Part shown: positions 18,791 to 25,639 of the stretch, piece by piece | Layout of the letters: every line of letters starts with the position of its first letter | Numbering within the stretch: the stretch's first letter is position 1 | Source of the DNA: Nitrosomonas sp. Nm84 | GTDB lineage: Bacteria; Pseudomonadota; Gammaproteobacteria; Burkholderiales; Nitrosomonadaceae | DNA: 64,000 nt | Reading direction: 5' to 3' | Assembly: GCF_003201565.1 (NCBI RefSeq) | Contig: NZ_QJJP01000009.1 | Span: forward strand, 47,483-111,482 | Translations under genes and position numbers: made by a program | Notes under the pieces: model-generated | What the model saw: only the letters and a program-made list of their open reading frames with translations | Told to the model about the DNA's origin: nothing | Database searches by the model: none

Positions 18791-18802
18791 ATATAATTAT
18801 AT
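18791..18802. promoter_or_regulatory. 12-base AT palindrome between divergent sulfur genes, candidate ArsR/BigR operator
   Basis: ATATAATTATAT is a perfect palindrome centred between the leftward YeeE/YedE operon and the rightward persulfide-dioxygenase-like gene. One bound repressor here could control both directions. BigR-type operators are AT-rich dyads, so the match is plausible but not specific. Confidence 0.4.
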
Positions 18803-18861
18803 TGTAATGCCTATTTTTCAAGCTGTCTGTAGGAAACTTACCCCAATAACAGGAAAATAAA

Positions 18862-19722
18862 ATGACACCTCAAATTAAAGCATTCTTTGATCCGGCAACC
18901 TGGACCGTGAGTTATGTTGTTTTCGATGAAATCAAAGGCAGTTGCGCCATTATCGATCCAGTGTTGGATTACGACTCCAAATCAAGCAGAACAAGTATCC
19001 ACTCAGCCAATCAACTGATTGAATTTATACATGCACAGCAGTTAACAGTGGCATGGATACTGGAAACACACGCACATGCGGATCATCTCTCGTCCGCTGA
19101 TTATCTGAAAAGTCAATTGGGAGGTAAAACCGCCATTGGCGATAATATTCCAGCAGTTCAAGAAACTTTTAAGAAAATTTTTAACTTAGGTGATGAGTTT
19201 GCACCGAATGGCCGGCAGTTTGATCACTTATTTACTGACGGTGAGTTATTTCAGGTTGGTAAATTAACTGCAAGCGCCATTTCCGTCTCGGGTCACACGC
19301 CTGCGGACATGGCCTATCAATTTGGCGATGCTGTTTTTGTAGGTGATACACTTTTCATGCCCGATATCGGTAGCGCCCGTGCCGATTTTCCGGGCGGCAA
19401 TGCGCATCAATTATTCAGGTCGATTCAAAAATTGCTGGCTCTATCCCCGACTACAAAGTTGTTTATGTGTCATGATTATCCGCCTGCCGGTCGCGCTCCA
19501 GCATGGGAATGCACGGTTGCGCAGCAGCGCGCTCATAACATTCATGTACGTAATGGCATCAGTGAAAATGAGTTTGTAACCATGCGTAATAAACGCGATG
19601 CCACGTTAGAAATGCCTAACTTGTTGCTGCCATCGATACAAGTCAACATCAGAGCCGGGAAGCTACCGCCCGCTGAGCAAAACGGTGTTGCATATCTTAA
19701 GATACCGATAAACCTGATCTGA
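18862..19722 (+). CDS. Persulfide dioxygenase-like metallo-beta-lactamase hydrolase (Blh/ETHE1 type)
   Basis: The 286-residue enzyme has the metal-binding HxHxDH motif as THAHADHLSSADYL. Further ligand motifs are VSGHTPADMAY, VGDTLFMPDIGSAR and the C-terminal CHDYPPAGR. This set matches the Blh/ETHE1-like group, which uses one iron and oxygen to turn glutathione persulfide into sulfite. AGGAAA precedes the ATG. It is transcribed divergently from the sulfur operon. Together the proteins suggest a route sulfide -> persulfide -> sulfite -> export. Confidence 0.88.
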   Translation: MTPQIKAFFDPATWTVSYVVFDEIKGSCAIIDPVLDYDSKSSRTSIHSANQLIEFIHAQQLTVAWILETHAHADHLSSADYLKSQLGGKTAIGDNIPAVQETFKKIFNLGDEFAPNGRQFDHLFTDGELFQVGKLTASAISVSGHTPADMAYQFGDAVFVGDTLFMPDIGSARADFPGGNAHQLFRSIQKLLALSPTTKLFMCHDYPPAGRAPAWECTVAQQRAHNIHVRNGISENEFVTMRNKRDATLEMPNLLLPSIQVNIRAGKLPPAEQNGVAYLKIPINLI

Positions 19723-19762
19723 ACTATCTGAACACGTTATCTCATCAGGAGAAAGCAGGTAC

Positions 19763-20776
19763 TTATGCGTGTACCGTAATGAAATTTCCACGCTGCTGAT
19801 CAAATTTCACGGCAATAAAACGGGTCCCCACAGAGGTCTCACCGCCTTCACTCCGCTGATGCGTCACTTCAGCCACTGCCTGGAGGTTGGGTGCATCGAT
19901 TTTTATAATGTCATGCAAATCAATTGATTGCTCAGTAAGAAACCGTATTCCCATAGGCGACAAATCCTGAAATAAGCCCTGATGCGCCATACCCGGCCAA
20001 AACAGATAAAATATAAACCTACCGCTAATCGCAGTTCGCATCATTGTACGGCGCGATGATTCAAAGTTTTCTTGTTGCAAAACAAACAATGGGCTTGCGC
20101 ACTCCAAACAATTCCCCCCCTGATACACATGAGTATGCGGCATATAGGGTGTCTTACAAAAAGAACAATAGTGAGTAATCGCTGCCTGGTAAGATTCAAC
20201 AGTGGACCGGAATGAGCTTGCAGCATCCACGTGCTTTACCAGATCGGTACTGGCTTGCGTGGATCCCTCCGCAGCATAAGAAACATTGCTGGCAGCGAAT
20301 AACATATCGTACTGTTCACGCGCTCTAGGATCAGAGAGCGTTTGATAGGCTTCATCCAGTAATGCAATGTGTTGCGACGAGCTTTTCTTTAATGCTTGAT
20401 AACTTGCTGCAATCACAGTGATCGACGCATCCGGTTGTACTTGCAGTATTCGATAATAATTGCGTTGATTCAGGTTTGCAGATCGTTCACTTTTCTGCTG
20501 GTTGATCTCAAAATCCGTATTCGAACCAAACGCACCCTGACTGAGCGCTTTGATATGATAGCGTTGCAGTAATTCATGATCATAAGCTGCCCGCTTCAAC
20601 GGATCCCGCAGTGTGTCATAAGCAGCATCCAGCAAATCCTCATTCCAATTCGCATCACCTAAACCAGGACACATCTTAAGTTTTTGCATCAATACCCGGT
20701 AGTTTTCTCTTATAACTGTCATTGAAGCATCGGGTTGAACTTGCAATATTCGATAATAATTACGCCGTTCGATCAT
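19763..20776 (-). CDS. Tandem degenerate J-domain / zinc-ribbon / PilZ-like protein
   Basis: I use the ATG at 20776 (337 residues), although a TTG ten codons upstream is possible. Two J-like domains (about residues 4-72 and 104-162) both begin RNYYRILQVQPDAS, exactly 100 residues apart, and both end in AAY/EAYxTLxDPxxRxxYD. Neither has the HPD tripeptide needed to stimulate Hsp70. A four-Cys zinc ribbon follows (Cys204, 207, 223, 226). The C-terminus resembles a PilZ domain, with SRRTMMR and DLSPMGIRF. PilZ domains often bind cyclic di-GMP. I infer an adaptor that links protein contacts to that signal. Confidence 0.75.
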   Translation of the reverse strand: MIERRNYYRILQVQPDASMTVIRENYRVLMQKLKMCPGLGDANWNEDLLDAAYDTLRDPLKRAAYDHELLQRYHIKALSQGAFGSNTDFEINQQKSERSANLNQRNYYRILQVQPDASITVIAASYQALKKSSSQHIALLDEAYQTLSDPRAREQYDMLFAASNVSYAAEGSTQASTDLVKHVDAASSFRSTVESYQAAITHYCSFCKTPYMPHTHVYQGGNCLECASPLFVLQQENFESSRRTMMRTAISGRFIFYLFWPGMAHQGLFQDLSPMGIRFLTEQSIDLHDIIKIDAPNLQAVAEVTHQRSEGGETSVGTRFIAVKFDQQRGNFITVHA

Positions 20777-21087
20777 GGTAGCTGGAAACTTGAAATTTTT
20801 TATCAATACAACTTATGAGAACCCAAATGACGCTTCCCGTGTTTATTTGGACAAATAGGCGCGCCTCTCATATTCAATCCAAGCCAACAAACACGCTTAA
20901 TATTCAGACTGGTTTACTCATATTTGTTTGCACTGCGCATTCCTGCCCCCGGAAAATACTCCCGATAAGTAGTATACATAATATGATTCAGATAGACTCA
21001 TCAACAATAAAAATATTTTACTTCAATATCTTATAAAACAACCTTCTTTCATTAACACATTTAACTGTAAGTTTTTTCACGGATGGC

Positions 21088-21115
21088 TTGCGTTTCATTA
21101 AAAGACATATATAAT
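21088..21115 (+). promoter_or_regulatory. Sigma-70-type promoter for hemP
   Basis: TTGCGT (21088-21093) and a perfect TATAAT (21110-21115) are separated by 16 bases. The -10 element overlaps the first bases of the Fur-type palindrome, the usual geometry for Fur repression. Confidence 0.6.
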
Positions 21116-21130
21116 GAGAATCATTCTCAT
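21114..21130. promoter_or_regulatory. Fur box
   Basis: ATGAGAATCATTCTCAT is a perfect inverted repeat (8-1-8) that fits the classic Fur consensus GATAATGATAATCATTATC closely. It sits over the promoter and 22 bases upstream of the hemP ATG. Repression by iron-loaded Fur is the expected outcome. Confidence 0.85.
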
Positions 21131-21152
21131 AAACAACCCTGACCTTTTAACT

Positions 21153-21338
21153 ATGGATACCTTAATTTTCCCACACACACCGATTAGAAATCTGCATCAA
21201 TCGGATATATCGGATCTAAAAACATCTATCGACAGTGCCACTTTATTTAAAAATGGTGATGTAATACATATACTACACAAAGGCGAGCAATATTCTTTAC
21301 GTCGAACACGCAACGGCAAGTTGATTCTGAATAAGTAG
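21153..21338 (+). CDS. hemP: Hemin uptake protein HemP
   Basis: The 61-residue protein ends in LFKNGDVIHILHKGEQYSLRRTRNGKLILNK (residues 31-61), which has the HemP pattern of a glycine turn, a short basic strand YxLRxTRxGKLI and a terminal Lys. I start at the ATG at 21153, because the upstream ATG at 21114 lies inside the Fur box. HemP is small and cytoplasmic, and it promotes expression or assembly of heme uptake in other bacteria. No hemin receptor or transporter gene is next to it, which is unusual for hemP. The Fur box upstream supports iron control. Confidence 0.85.
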   Translation: MDTLIFPHTPIRNLHQSDISDLKTSIDSATLFKNGDVIHILHKGEQYSLRRTRNGKLILNK

Positions 21339-21470
21339 TGGATGAAGGGCGTATATCGTGTATATTTATAAATGTGAGCTGTTAGTGCGTAATATCACGC
21401 ATGAAACTACTATCAATAACATTAATCGAGCGCATAAAAATGCCAAACGATATCTTCCCTTCCGAACTCA

Positions 21471-21486
21471 ATTGCGTATACGCAAT
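21471..21486. promoter_or_regulatory. 16-base perfect palindrome before bfr
   Basis: ATTGCGTATACGCAAT is fully self-complementary and ends 18 bases before the bacterioferritin ATG, just upstream of the AGGAG ribosome binding site. It does not look like a Fur box. It could be the operator of an unknown regulator. As RNA it could only form a stem with no loop, so a DNA-binding site is more likely. Confidence 0.5.
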
Positions 21487-21504
21487 ACTTATTAGGAGAC
21501 GAAA

Positions 21505-21969
21505 ATGAAAGGTAATGCAGATATTATCCGTTGGCTGAATCAGCAGTTACAACACGAATTAACCGCCATCAATCAGTATTTTCTGCATGCACGCATGTAT
21601 AAAAACTGGGGATTCAGCAGTCTTGGAAAGCACGAACTTGAAGAATCCTGTGAAGAAATGAAGCACGCCGATGCACTCATTGAACGTATCTTGTTACTGG
21701 AAGGCCTGCCCAACTTACAAGATCTCGGCAAACTCATGATTGGAGAGACCGCCGAAGAGTGTGTTGCTTGCGACTTAAAACTTGAGTTTGTCTCACGGGA
21801 TACTTTGCTTGCTGCTATAGCCGCGTGCGAAATAGCACAAGATTATGTCTCACGAGAAATTTTTGAACGCATTCTTGAAGATACTGAAGAACACATTGAT
21901 TGGCTGGAAACTCAGCTCAATGTTATGCAAAAAATCGGTATTCATAACTGGTTGCAAAGCCAGGTATAG
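21505..21969 (+). CDS. bfr: Bacterioferritin
   Basis: The 154-residue protein stores iron as a ferric mineral in a 24-subunit shell. It follows the Escherichia coli Bfr pattern: [35 protein letters not shown], and [14 protein letters not shown] with the heme-ligand Met and the ferroxidase Glu/His. [13 protein letters not shown] and [13 protein letters not shown] supply the remaining metal ligands. A clear AGGAG precedes the ATG. It lies between hemP and a DUF2325 gene, in a metal-handling neighbourhood. Confidence 0.95.
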   Translation: MKGNADIIRWLNQQLQHELTAINQYFLHARMYKNWGFSSLGKHELEESCEEMKHADALIERILLLEGLPNLQDLGKLMIGETAEECVACDLKLEFVSRDTLLAAIAACEIAQDYVSREIFERILEDTEEHIDWLETQLNVMQKIGIHNWLQSQV

Positions 21970-21979
21970 TTTTTCCATT

Positions 21980-22010
21980 GCCGCTGGAGTTCTCCTCCTT
22001 CTTCAGCGGC
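21980..22010 (+). terminator. Stem-loop after bfr
   Basis: GCCGCTG and CAGCGGC form a seven-base-pair stem 11 bases after the bacterioferritin stop. No T run follows at once, but TTTTTTT occurs about 40 bases on. It may attenuate transcription into the DUF2325 gene or protect the bfr mRNA end. Confidence 0.45.
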
Positions 22011-22089
22011 GCATTTAGCCAGCCAGCCTGCTCCTTTCAGGTCAGCCAGCCGTTTTTTTACTTGCTGATGATTTGTGGGAGATTCGATT

Positions 22090-22743
22090 ATGAAATTTCT
22101 GAAGAAACTGGTAGTAGCTAATGCTGTCTCGCCAATCACATTCTCTTCCGATCTTGCATACACGGATACTTTTTTATCCTTTTGTTTATGCAACTTAGAG
22201 AAATTAACCCACCGGATAAACAAATACTTCGTGATTCGCAAGAAAGCGCATCTTGAATGGAAGTTTACGCGCTTTCAGCAGAAGATTCTTGATGCCTCAT
22301 CGGCTCCCATCAATAATTCCCACATTATCGACTGGGCACCGTTGATTAAAAACAATGCTGCTATCAAAAATGCTACGACTAGCAATTCGGCTAAAGATTG
22401 TAGCGACTGTCATCTTTTAGCAGGTCGCTCAGTTTTGTGTGTAGGCGGCCGTGCTACACTTTATCCGGAATACAATCAACTCATTGAAAACTCCGGCGGC
22501 AGTTTAGTGACATTCCATGGTGATCGCAATGATCAACTGAGTAATCTTCCCCCATTGTTGGAACAGGTTGATATGATCATCTGCCCGGTTGATTGCGTTA
22601 ATCATGAGGCTTTTTTAATGGTTAAATATTACTGTCAATGCTTCGGCAAACTGTGTGTATTACTCGATCGATCAGAAATAAATACTTTTTCCACAGGAAT
22701 TAACGTGCTAGCGACTTTGGCGTCAGCGAAAGCCTGCAATTGA
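22090..22743 (+). CDS. DUF2325 protein
   Basis: The 217-residue protein has a C-terminal DUF2325 domain (from about residue 115). Its family features are GRSVLCVGGR, HGDRNDQLSNLPPLLEQVD, and the signature CPVDCVNHEAFLMVKYYCQ, then GKLCVLLDRS. The ATG at 22090 has GGGAG upstream. A CxxCH-like CSDCH lies just before the domain. With no signal peptide (the N-terminus MKFLKKLVVANAVS is only weakly hydrophobic), heme attachment seems unlikely, and metal binding is more probable. DUF2325 proteins are often found near ferritin-like genes, but their job is unknown. Confidence 0.8.
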   Translation: MKFLKKLVVANAVSPITFSSDLAYTDTFLSFCLCNLEKLTHRINKYFVIRKKAHLEWKFTRFQQKILDASSAPINNSHIIDWAPLIKNNAAIKNATTSNSAKDCSDCHLLAGRSVLCVGGRATLYPEYNQLIENSGGSLVTFHGDRNDQLSNLPPLLEQVDMIICPVDCVNHEAFLMVKYYCQCFGKLCVLLDRSEINTFSTGINVLATLASAKACN

Positions 22744-22860
22744 CAGGCTTAAAATCAGTCCTGCAATTTCCGCAACGCGATAAAGAAATGTAAGACATCA
22801 TGCCAATTTGAAGTTATTATTCTTTGTTACCAATTGATCAAATTTCATGGAGAAAATGAT

Positions 22861-23169
22861 ATGTCAAAAAAATCAATGAAACCTGTTTCACTAGTTGTAG
22901 GTACTGCATTCGTAACCAGTCTTGCTACCGGTCATCTCTCGGCTAACACGGGCACCAGTCCCTTTGCTATGAATGAGTTATCCGGCGGTTACATGCAGCT
23001 TGCCGATGCGGGCAATGCCAGTAAATCTGGCCAAGAAGAAAAGCCTGATGGAAAAAAATCGGAGAAAGAAGGTAAATGTGGCGAAGGCAAGTGCGGCGGT
23101 AAAATGAAAAAGGATATGGAAGATAAAGGCGACGCAAACAAATCTGACAAAGAAGATACTAAAAAGTAA
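22861..23169 (+). CDS. hvfA: HvfA/bufferin-type RiPP metallophore precursor
   Basis: The 102-residue protein has a signal peptide (residues 1-28, cleavage after HLSA) and the family leader segment SPFAMNELSGGYMQLA. A Lys/Glu/Gly-rich tail with two adjacent EGKCG units (residues 70-74 and 75-79) follows. In this family the Cys of each EGKCG is turned into an oxazolone-thioamide by a DUF692 enzyme, giving a periplasmic copper- or other metal-binding peptide. GGAG precedes the ATG at 22861. The start of the enzyme gene follows 18 bases after the stop. The modification itself is inferred from known homologous systems. Confidence 0.9.
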   Translation: MSKKSMKPVSLVVGTAFVTSLATGHLSANTGTSPFAMNELSGGYMQLADAGNASKSGQEEKPDGKKSEKEGKCGEGKCGGKMKKDMEDKGDANKSDKEDTKK

Positions 23170-23187
23170 TTCACGCAACATTTAGCC

Positions 23188-24048
23188 ATGCACAGTCACA
23201 GACATTATCCTGTTCATGGCGCAGGTCTTGGTCTGCGGAGAGCGCTCATGCGCACACTCCCGGATCAGCCCATCAACGCGGTAAACTTCTGGGAAGTAGC
23301 ACCGGAAAACTGGCTAGGGGTGGGTGGCTATTATGGCAAGAAGTTTCGTGAACTCACCGAGAAATTTCCTTTTATTTGCCACGGTCTGTCCCTTTCAATC
23401 GGCGGGCCGGCGCCATTAGATGAAGCGTTTCTACAGCGGCTAAAACGCTTTCTGAAAGAGCACCATATCCGGTACTATAGCGAACATCTGAGTTATTGCA
23501 GCGATGACGGCCATTTGTATGACCTGCTGCCAATTCCCTTCACAGTAGAAGCTGTACATTACGTGGCGGGCCGTATTCGGCGTGTACAGGATATCCTGGA
23601 ACAACGTATTGCGATGGAAAATGTCTCTTACTACGCAGCGCCTGGCAAGAGAATGGAAGAGATTGATTTTCTCAACGCCGTGCTGCAGGAAGCTGATTGC
23701 GATCTACTGCTGGACGTTAATAATATTTACGTGAACAGTATCAACCATCGATACGATGCCGAGACATTTCTTCGGCAACTACCCGCCAAACGCATCCGTT
23801 ATATTCATATTGCCGGGCATTATCAAGAAGCGCAAGATTTACTTGTGGATACACATGGCGCGAATGTGATAGACCCCGTCTGGCAATTACTCGAAAAAAC
23901 CTATCAGCAATTTGGTGTCATCCCCACTTTGCTGGAACGTGATTTTAATCTGCCACCGATAGTAGAGTTGTTGCAAGAAGTGGAGACCATTCGTTCATTG
24001 CAGTCGAAATGGCTGGATCAAGCCGGTGACCACATACAACACAGCTGA
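23188..24048 (+). CDS. hvfB: MNIO (DUF692) multinuclear iron oxidase modifying the HvfA peptide
   Basis: The 286-residue TIM-barrel enzyme belongs to the DUF692 family, which uses two or three iron ions and oxygen to modify Cys in peptide precursors. Conserved ligand positions are present: HGLSLSIGG (His65), SEHLSYC (Glu99, His100), MENVSYY (Glu144), [10 protein letters not shown] (Asp176, Asn178), HIAGH (His207, His211), DTHG (Asp221, His223) and LLERD (Glu250). GAGLGLRR at the N-terminus is typical. The gene follows the precursor and overlaps its partner by 23 bases, so the three are one operon. Confidence 0.93.
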   Translation: MHSHRHYPVHGAGLGLRRALMRTLPDQPINAVNFWEVAPENWLGVGGYYGKKFRELTEKFPFICHGLSLSIGGPAPLDEAFLQRLKRFLKEHHIRYYSEHLSYCSDDGHLYDLLPIPFTVEAVHYVAGRIRRVQDILEQRIAMENVSYYAAPGKRMEEIDFLNAVLQEADCDLLLDVNNIYVNSINHRYDAETFLRQLPAKRIRYIHIAGHYQEAQDLLVDTHGANVIDPVWQLLEKTYQQFGVIPTLLERDFNLPPIVELLQEVETIRSLQSKWLDQAGDHIQHS

Positions 24049-24805
24049 CCACCCTGGTTTTGTGCAGCAGCAATATGCTTTTGCGGCACATATCCGTAAT
24101 CCAGAGAGAAATCCATGCCCCGAAGCTATCGAGGAGCGGCGCATGAAAATCTATTGCGAACTGTTTTATAACAATATCGAAGATTTTATAGCCAGCACCT
24201 ATCCAGTATTACGTCAAATCACATCCGACGAACGTTGGCATGCGATGATCCGCGATTATTTTGCCAATCACCTGTCGCATACTCCTTTGTTTCCGGAAAT
24301 GCCGCGCGAATTTCTAAAATATCTGGAACACGAGCGCCGACCGCATGCTGACGACCCGCCCTTCCTGCTGGAACTCGCTCATTATGAGTGGGTTGAACTA
24401 GCACTTTCCATCCTGGACGAGAAAGTTGATGAAACAAAAATAGACAGTTATGGTGATCTGCTTGATGGCATACCTGTAATGTCGCCGCTAGCCTGGTCAC
24501 TGAGCTATCGTTTTCCCGTTCACAAAATAAGCCCGGTTTTCCAACCCAAAGATACCGGCGAAACGCCAACTCATCTGGTGGTTTACCGCGATGCTGATTT
24601 TGATGTGCATTTTATCGACATCAATCCAGTAACGGCACGGCTGATGCGACTGATTTCTGACAATACCAACCAAACCGGGCGAGCTTTGCTGCAACAAATT
24701 GCCACGGAGCTTAATCATCCCGAACCCAATATCGTTGTCCATGGTGGCACGGAGATATTGAACAATCTTAGAAAACGCAGAGTAATTTTAGGTACTTGTT
24801 TTTAA
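24026..24805 (+). CDS. hvfC: HvfC-type DUF2063 partner protein for the MNIO enzyme
   Basis: The 259-residue protein has the N-terminal DUF2063 (putative DNA-binding) domain pattern: [14 protein letters not shown], then [26 protein letters not shown] and W(H)[15 protein letters not shown], with PREFLKYLE. In homologous systems this partner recognises the precursor leader and helps the oxidase, and the DNA-binding label is historical. The GTG start at 24026 lies inside the 3' end of hvfB. A C-terminal domain (about 175-259) resembles the extra part of HvfC proteins. No DoxX-type gene (hvfD) follows. Confidence 0.9.
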   Translation: MTTYNTADHPGFVQQQYAFAAHIRNPERNPCPEAIEERRMKIYCELFYNNIEDFIASTYPVLRQITSDERWHAMIRDYFANHLSHTPLFPEMPREFLKYLEHERRPHADDPPFLLELAHYEWVELALSILDEKVDETKIDSYGDLLDGIPVMSPLAWSLSYRFPVHKISPVFQPKDTGETPTHLVVYRDADFDVHFIDINPVTARLMRLISDNTNQTGRALLQQIATELNHPEPNIVVHGGTEILNNLRKRRVILGTCF

Positions 24806-24876
24806 AATTAATATTGCATGGTATCTCTATAGCCCTGAGGGTTTTTGCCGTTAAACTGCTCATCAATAGATAGCAG

Positions 24877-25617
24877 ATGCAAAAAAATCAAACAATAGAG
24901 ATACCTGGCATGAAAGACGATAGTACCCACATCATCCCCGCTACGCACAACATGGCAAACTTTCTGGCTTCTTCTGTACATGACATGAAGAATTCAATGA
25001 ATATGCTGATTGTTGGCCTGGATAAAGCGCTGGCTTCAATCGAAACAACGCAACTTGCAGCCCATGCTGAATTGGCACAGATGAATCATGAAGCAAGACG
25101 CATTAACAATAACCTGGTTCAGCTACTCACACTCTACAGACTCGGCCATAACACTTATCCCTTTGATCCGCAGTCTATTCACTTGAATGATTTCCTGTGC
25201 GCGATAGTTGCACCATATGGAAAATTACTTAAGCTCCATGGAATCAATCTGGAAGTTAACGTTAGCCCGGAACTGTATGGGTATTTTGATGAAGATTTGA
25301 TCAACGGTGTCATCGGTAACGCATTAAACAACGCGATGCGCTTCACACGCGATCATATCCAAATCACGGCCATCAAAAATAACGGAGTACTGGAGCTACG
25401 CATCGCAGACAATGGCAATGGCTATCCGGCTCAGATACTTCAAAAAAACAGTGACCATATGCACCGTGTTAATTTTCAAGAATGTAGTACAGGATTGGGT
25501 TTCACCTTTTCGGCAATGGTTGCACATATGCACAATAATCAAGGACATGTAGGAGAACTAAAGTTAGAAAATGGCAATTCTCTTAAAGGCGCTTGTTTTA
25601 TATTACGTTTGCCGTGA
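24877..25617 (+). CDS. Soluble sensor histidine kinase
   Basis: The 246-residue protein has a phosphorylation box ASSVHDMKNSMNML with His35. A catalytic ATPase domain follows, with an N box (NGVIGNALNNAMRFT), a G1 box (IADNGNGYP) and a G2 box (STGLGFTF). There is no sensory domain or membrane segment, so the signal must come from a partner protein. The gene begins 71 bases after hvfC and is followed 22 bases later by the response regulator. It therefore may sit in the same transcript as the metallophore genes, though I see no strong promoter or terminator between them. Confidence 0.88.
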   Translation: MQKNQTIEIPGMKDDSTHIIPATHNMANFLASSVHDMKNSMNMLIVGLDKALASIETTQLAAHAELAQMNHEARRINNNLVQLLTLYRLGHNTYPFDPQSIHLNDFLCAIVAPYGKLLKLHGINLEVNVSPELYGYFDEDLINGVIGNALNNAMRFTRDHIQITAIKNNGVLELRIADNGNGYPAQILQKNSDHMHRVNFQECSTGLGFTFSAMVAHMHNNQGHVGELKLENGNSLKGACFILRLP

Positions 25618-25639
25618 TTAATTTTTACTTCCCGAAATC

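Larger units (their letters stand above)
20777..21152. other. Intergenic region upstream of hemP
   Basis: Apart from the hemP promoter and Fur box at its right end, the stretch is AT-rich and shows no gene I can support. A 73-codon frame (20815-21036) has low-complexity, unrecognisable content. Confidence 0.5.
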
